Origin: Schlegelella_A sp963778525
GTDB taxonomy: Bacteria; Pseudomonadota; Gammaproteobacteria; Burkholderiales; Burkholderiaceae_C
Assembly: GCA_963778525.1 (NCBI GenBank)
Contig: CAVZUJ010000001.1
Coordinates: 1-64,000 of the forward strand
Length of the DNA stretch: 64,000 nt
Reading direction: 5' to 3'
Both the position numbers and the translations under genes were made by a program. The notes below the pieces were generated by a model. It made no database searches. It was given only the letters and a program-made list of their open reading frames with translations, and was not told the DNA's origin. Below are positions 62,876 to 64,000 of the stretch, piece after piece (the first letter of the stretch is position 1; each line of letters begins with the position of its first letter).

Positions 62876-63747
62876 ATGACCCAGCTGCTCCTCTTCAACA
62901 TCTTCAACGGCCTGATCGTCGGCGCGTTCTACGCGCTGATGGCGCTCGGCCTGTCGCTGATCCTCAACCTCAGCGGCGTCATCAATTTCGCGCACGGCGG
63001 GTTCCTGGCGATCGGCGCCTACCTCGCCTACACGCTGATGCCGACGATCGGCTTCTGGGGTGCGCTGTCGTCGCGCCGATCCTGACGGCGCTGCTCGGCC
63101 TGGTCGTCGAGCGGGTGCTGATCCGCCGCCTCTACGGCCGCGATCCGCTGTACAGCCTGCTGCTGACCTTCGGGCTGGCCTACATCCTCGAAGACGGCAC
63201 GCGCTACATCTGGGGCGCGCAGAGCCTGCCCTTTCCGATCCCGGGCTGGCTGACCACGCCGCTGTCGCACCGAGTTCTTCTTCCTCACCGGCTATCGCCT
63301 GTTCATGGTGCTGCTGGTGGCGATCGCGGTCGGCGCGCCTGTTCTTCATCCTCAACCGCACCCGCCTCGGCATGCGCATCCGCGCCGGCACGCTCGACCT
63401 CGAGACCGTGTCGGTGCTCGGCGTCAACGTCGGCGTGCTGCGCAACCTCAATTTCGGCCTGGGCATCTATCTCGCCGGGCCTGGCCGGCGTGCTCGCCGC
63501 CGGCATGCTCGGCCTGCAGCCGACGATCGGCACCTCGCTCATCATGCCGAGCTTCGTCGCCATCATCGTCGGCGGGCTCGGCAGCCTGCCCGGCACCCTG
63601 CTCGGCGGCCTGCTGATCGGCGTCGCTTCGGGCGTCACCACGGTGTTCTTTCCCTCGGCGACCGAGGCGGTGATGTACGTGATGATGGGCCTCGTTCTGC
63701 TGGTGCGGCCGCGCGGCCTGCTCGGCGAGGAAGGGAGGACGCAATGA
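62876..63747 (+). CDS. livH: LivH-type permease (several frameshifts)
   Basis: Branched-chain amino-acid ABC permease of about 290 residues. FNGLIVGAFYALMALGLSLI and LNLSGVINFAHGGFLAIGAY are the family start; PLYSLLLTFGLAYILEDGTR, LFFILNRTRLGMRIRAGTLD, ASTVSVLGVNV-like and SFVAIIVGGLGSLPGTLLGG follow. Frame changes near 63075, 63270, 63340 and 63480 break the reading. The stop overlaps the livM start. Such a density of breaks within a normal operon points to local sequence errors. Confidence 0.8.
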
Positions 63748-64000
63748 GTCGCGCGCGACAAGCTCGCCTGGAACGCGGTCCTCTGGGTCGTGCTGCTGAC
63801 GATGCCGTACTGGATGAACGCGATCGGCGGCTACACCGAGCTCGCAGCCGCGTCGTCGTGCTCGGCCTGGCGGCGATGGCGCTCAACTTCCTGCTCGGCT
63901 TCACCGGCGTGCTGTCGTTCGGCCACGCCGCCTACTTCGGCCTCGGCGCCTACGGCGCGGCGATGACGATCAAGTTCCTGATGCCGAGCACGCCGTTCGC
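63744..64000 (+). CDS. livM: LivM-type permease, partial (frameshifted, runs off the window)
   Basis: Start of the second permease of the liv operon. After an ATG at 63744 overlapping the livH stop, the piece KLAWNAVLWVVLLTMPYWMN then, in another frame, VVVLGLAAMALNFLLGFTGV, LSFGHAAYFGLGAYGAAMTI is visible: the LivM signature. At least two frame changes lie within 63755-63855. The rest is beyond the window. Confidence 0.7.
   Translation, partial: MSRARQARLERGPLGRAADDAVLDERDRRLHRARSRVVVLGLAAMALNFLLGFTGVLSFGHAAYFGLGAYGAAMTIKFLMPSTPF

Noticed and set aside
1..64000. CRISPR array
   Set aside because: No regularly spaced identical repeats of 25-40 bases were seen anywhere in the window.

Overview
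The window is GC-rich chromosomal DNA of a betaproteobacterium, most likely Burkholderiales (Comamonadaceae or Rubrivivax-like). Supporting signs are the pepA-holC-DUF2486 block beside divergent lptF-lptG, a CysB-type LysR gene, DUF4124 and DUF1415 proteins, napEDABC, and Liv-type transporters. No rRNA or CRISPR array was seen; there are two tRNA genes (Pro-TGG and Arg-TCT).

Layout. 0.1-4.2 kb: periplasmic nitrate reductase operon napEDABC (minus strand) behind a broken MarR-family gene. 5.0-7.4 kb: a sensor histidine kinase with an ABC-type substrate-binding sensor domain and a receiver-only response regulator. 7.4-17.8 kb: an accessory region holding remnants of a mobilisable element (ParB, MobC-like protein, relaxase), a Cys-rich DUF326 copper-binding protein, a lone Shedu (DUF4263) anti-phage nuclease, a decayed array of small exported-protein/XRE cassettes, and a divergent MerR regulator/copper P-type ATPase pair with a recognisable MerR-type promoter. 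17.9-24.7 kb: a complete selenoneine locus, with senA followed by a four-gene PhnCDE-type ABC transporter (putative selenium oxyanion importer) on one strand and senC (selD-like) and senB on the other.

25-29.5 kb: a catabolic cassette (FAD hydroxyacid oxidase, tartrate dehydrogenase-like enzyme, IlvD/Edd dehydratase). 29.5-35 kb: exported proteins, an S10 peptidase and a branched-chain amino-acid binding protein. 35-44 kb: holC, pepA, lptF, lptG, a CbiX chelatase, cysB, an aminotransferase and a FimV-like protein. 44-49.7 kb: an acyl-CoA module (enoyl-CoA hydratase, Crp-type regulator, phosphotransferase, acyl-CoA dehydrogenase) and a glutathione transferase. 49.7-57.3 kb: the tRNAs, an MFS transporter, a lipoprotein hydrolase, a methyltransferase-like protein, DUF1415 and a phospholipase C-type enzyme. 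57.4-64 kb: HrpA helicase and the start of a liv operon.

A caution for the reader: about twenty otherwise well-conserved genes (napB, napC, copA, hrpA, livH and others) are interrupted by one-base frameshifts, often at C/G runs. The pattern looks like residual consensus error in the assembly rather than gene decay. For those genes coordinates span the whole inferred gene and the shift position is stated. The sen locus is free of such shifts.
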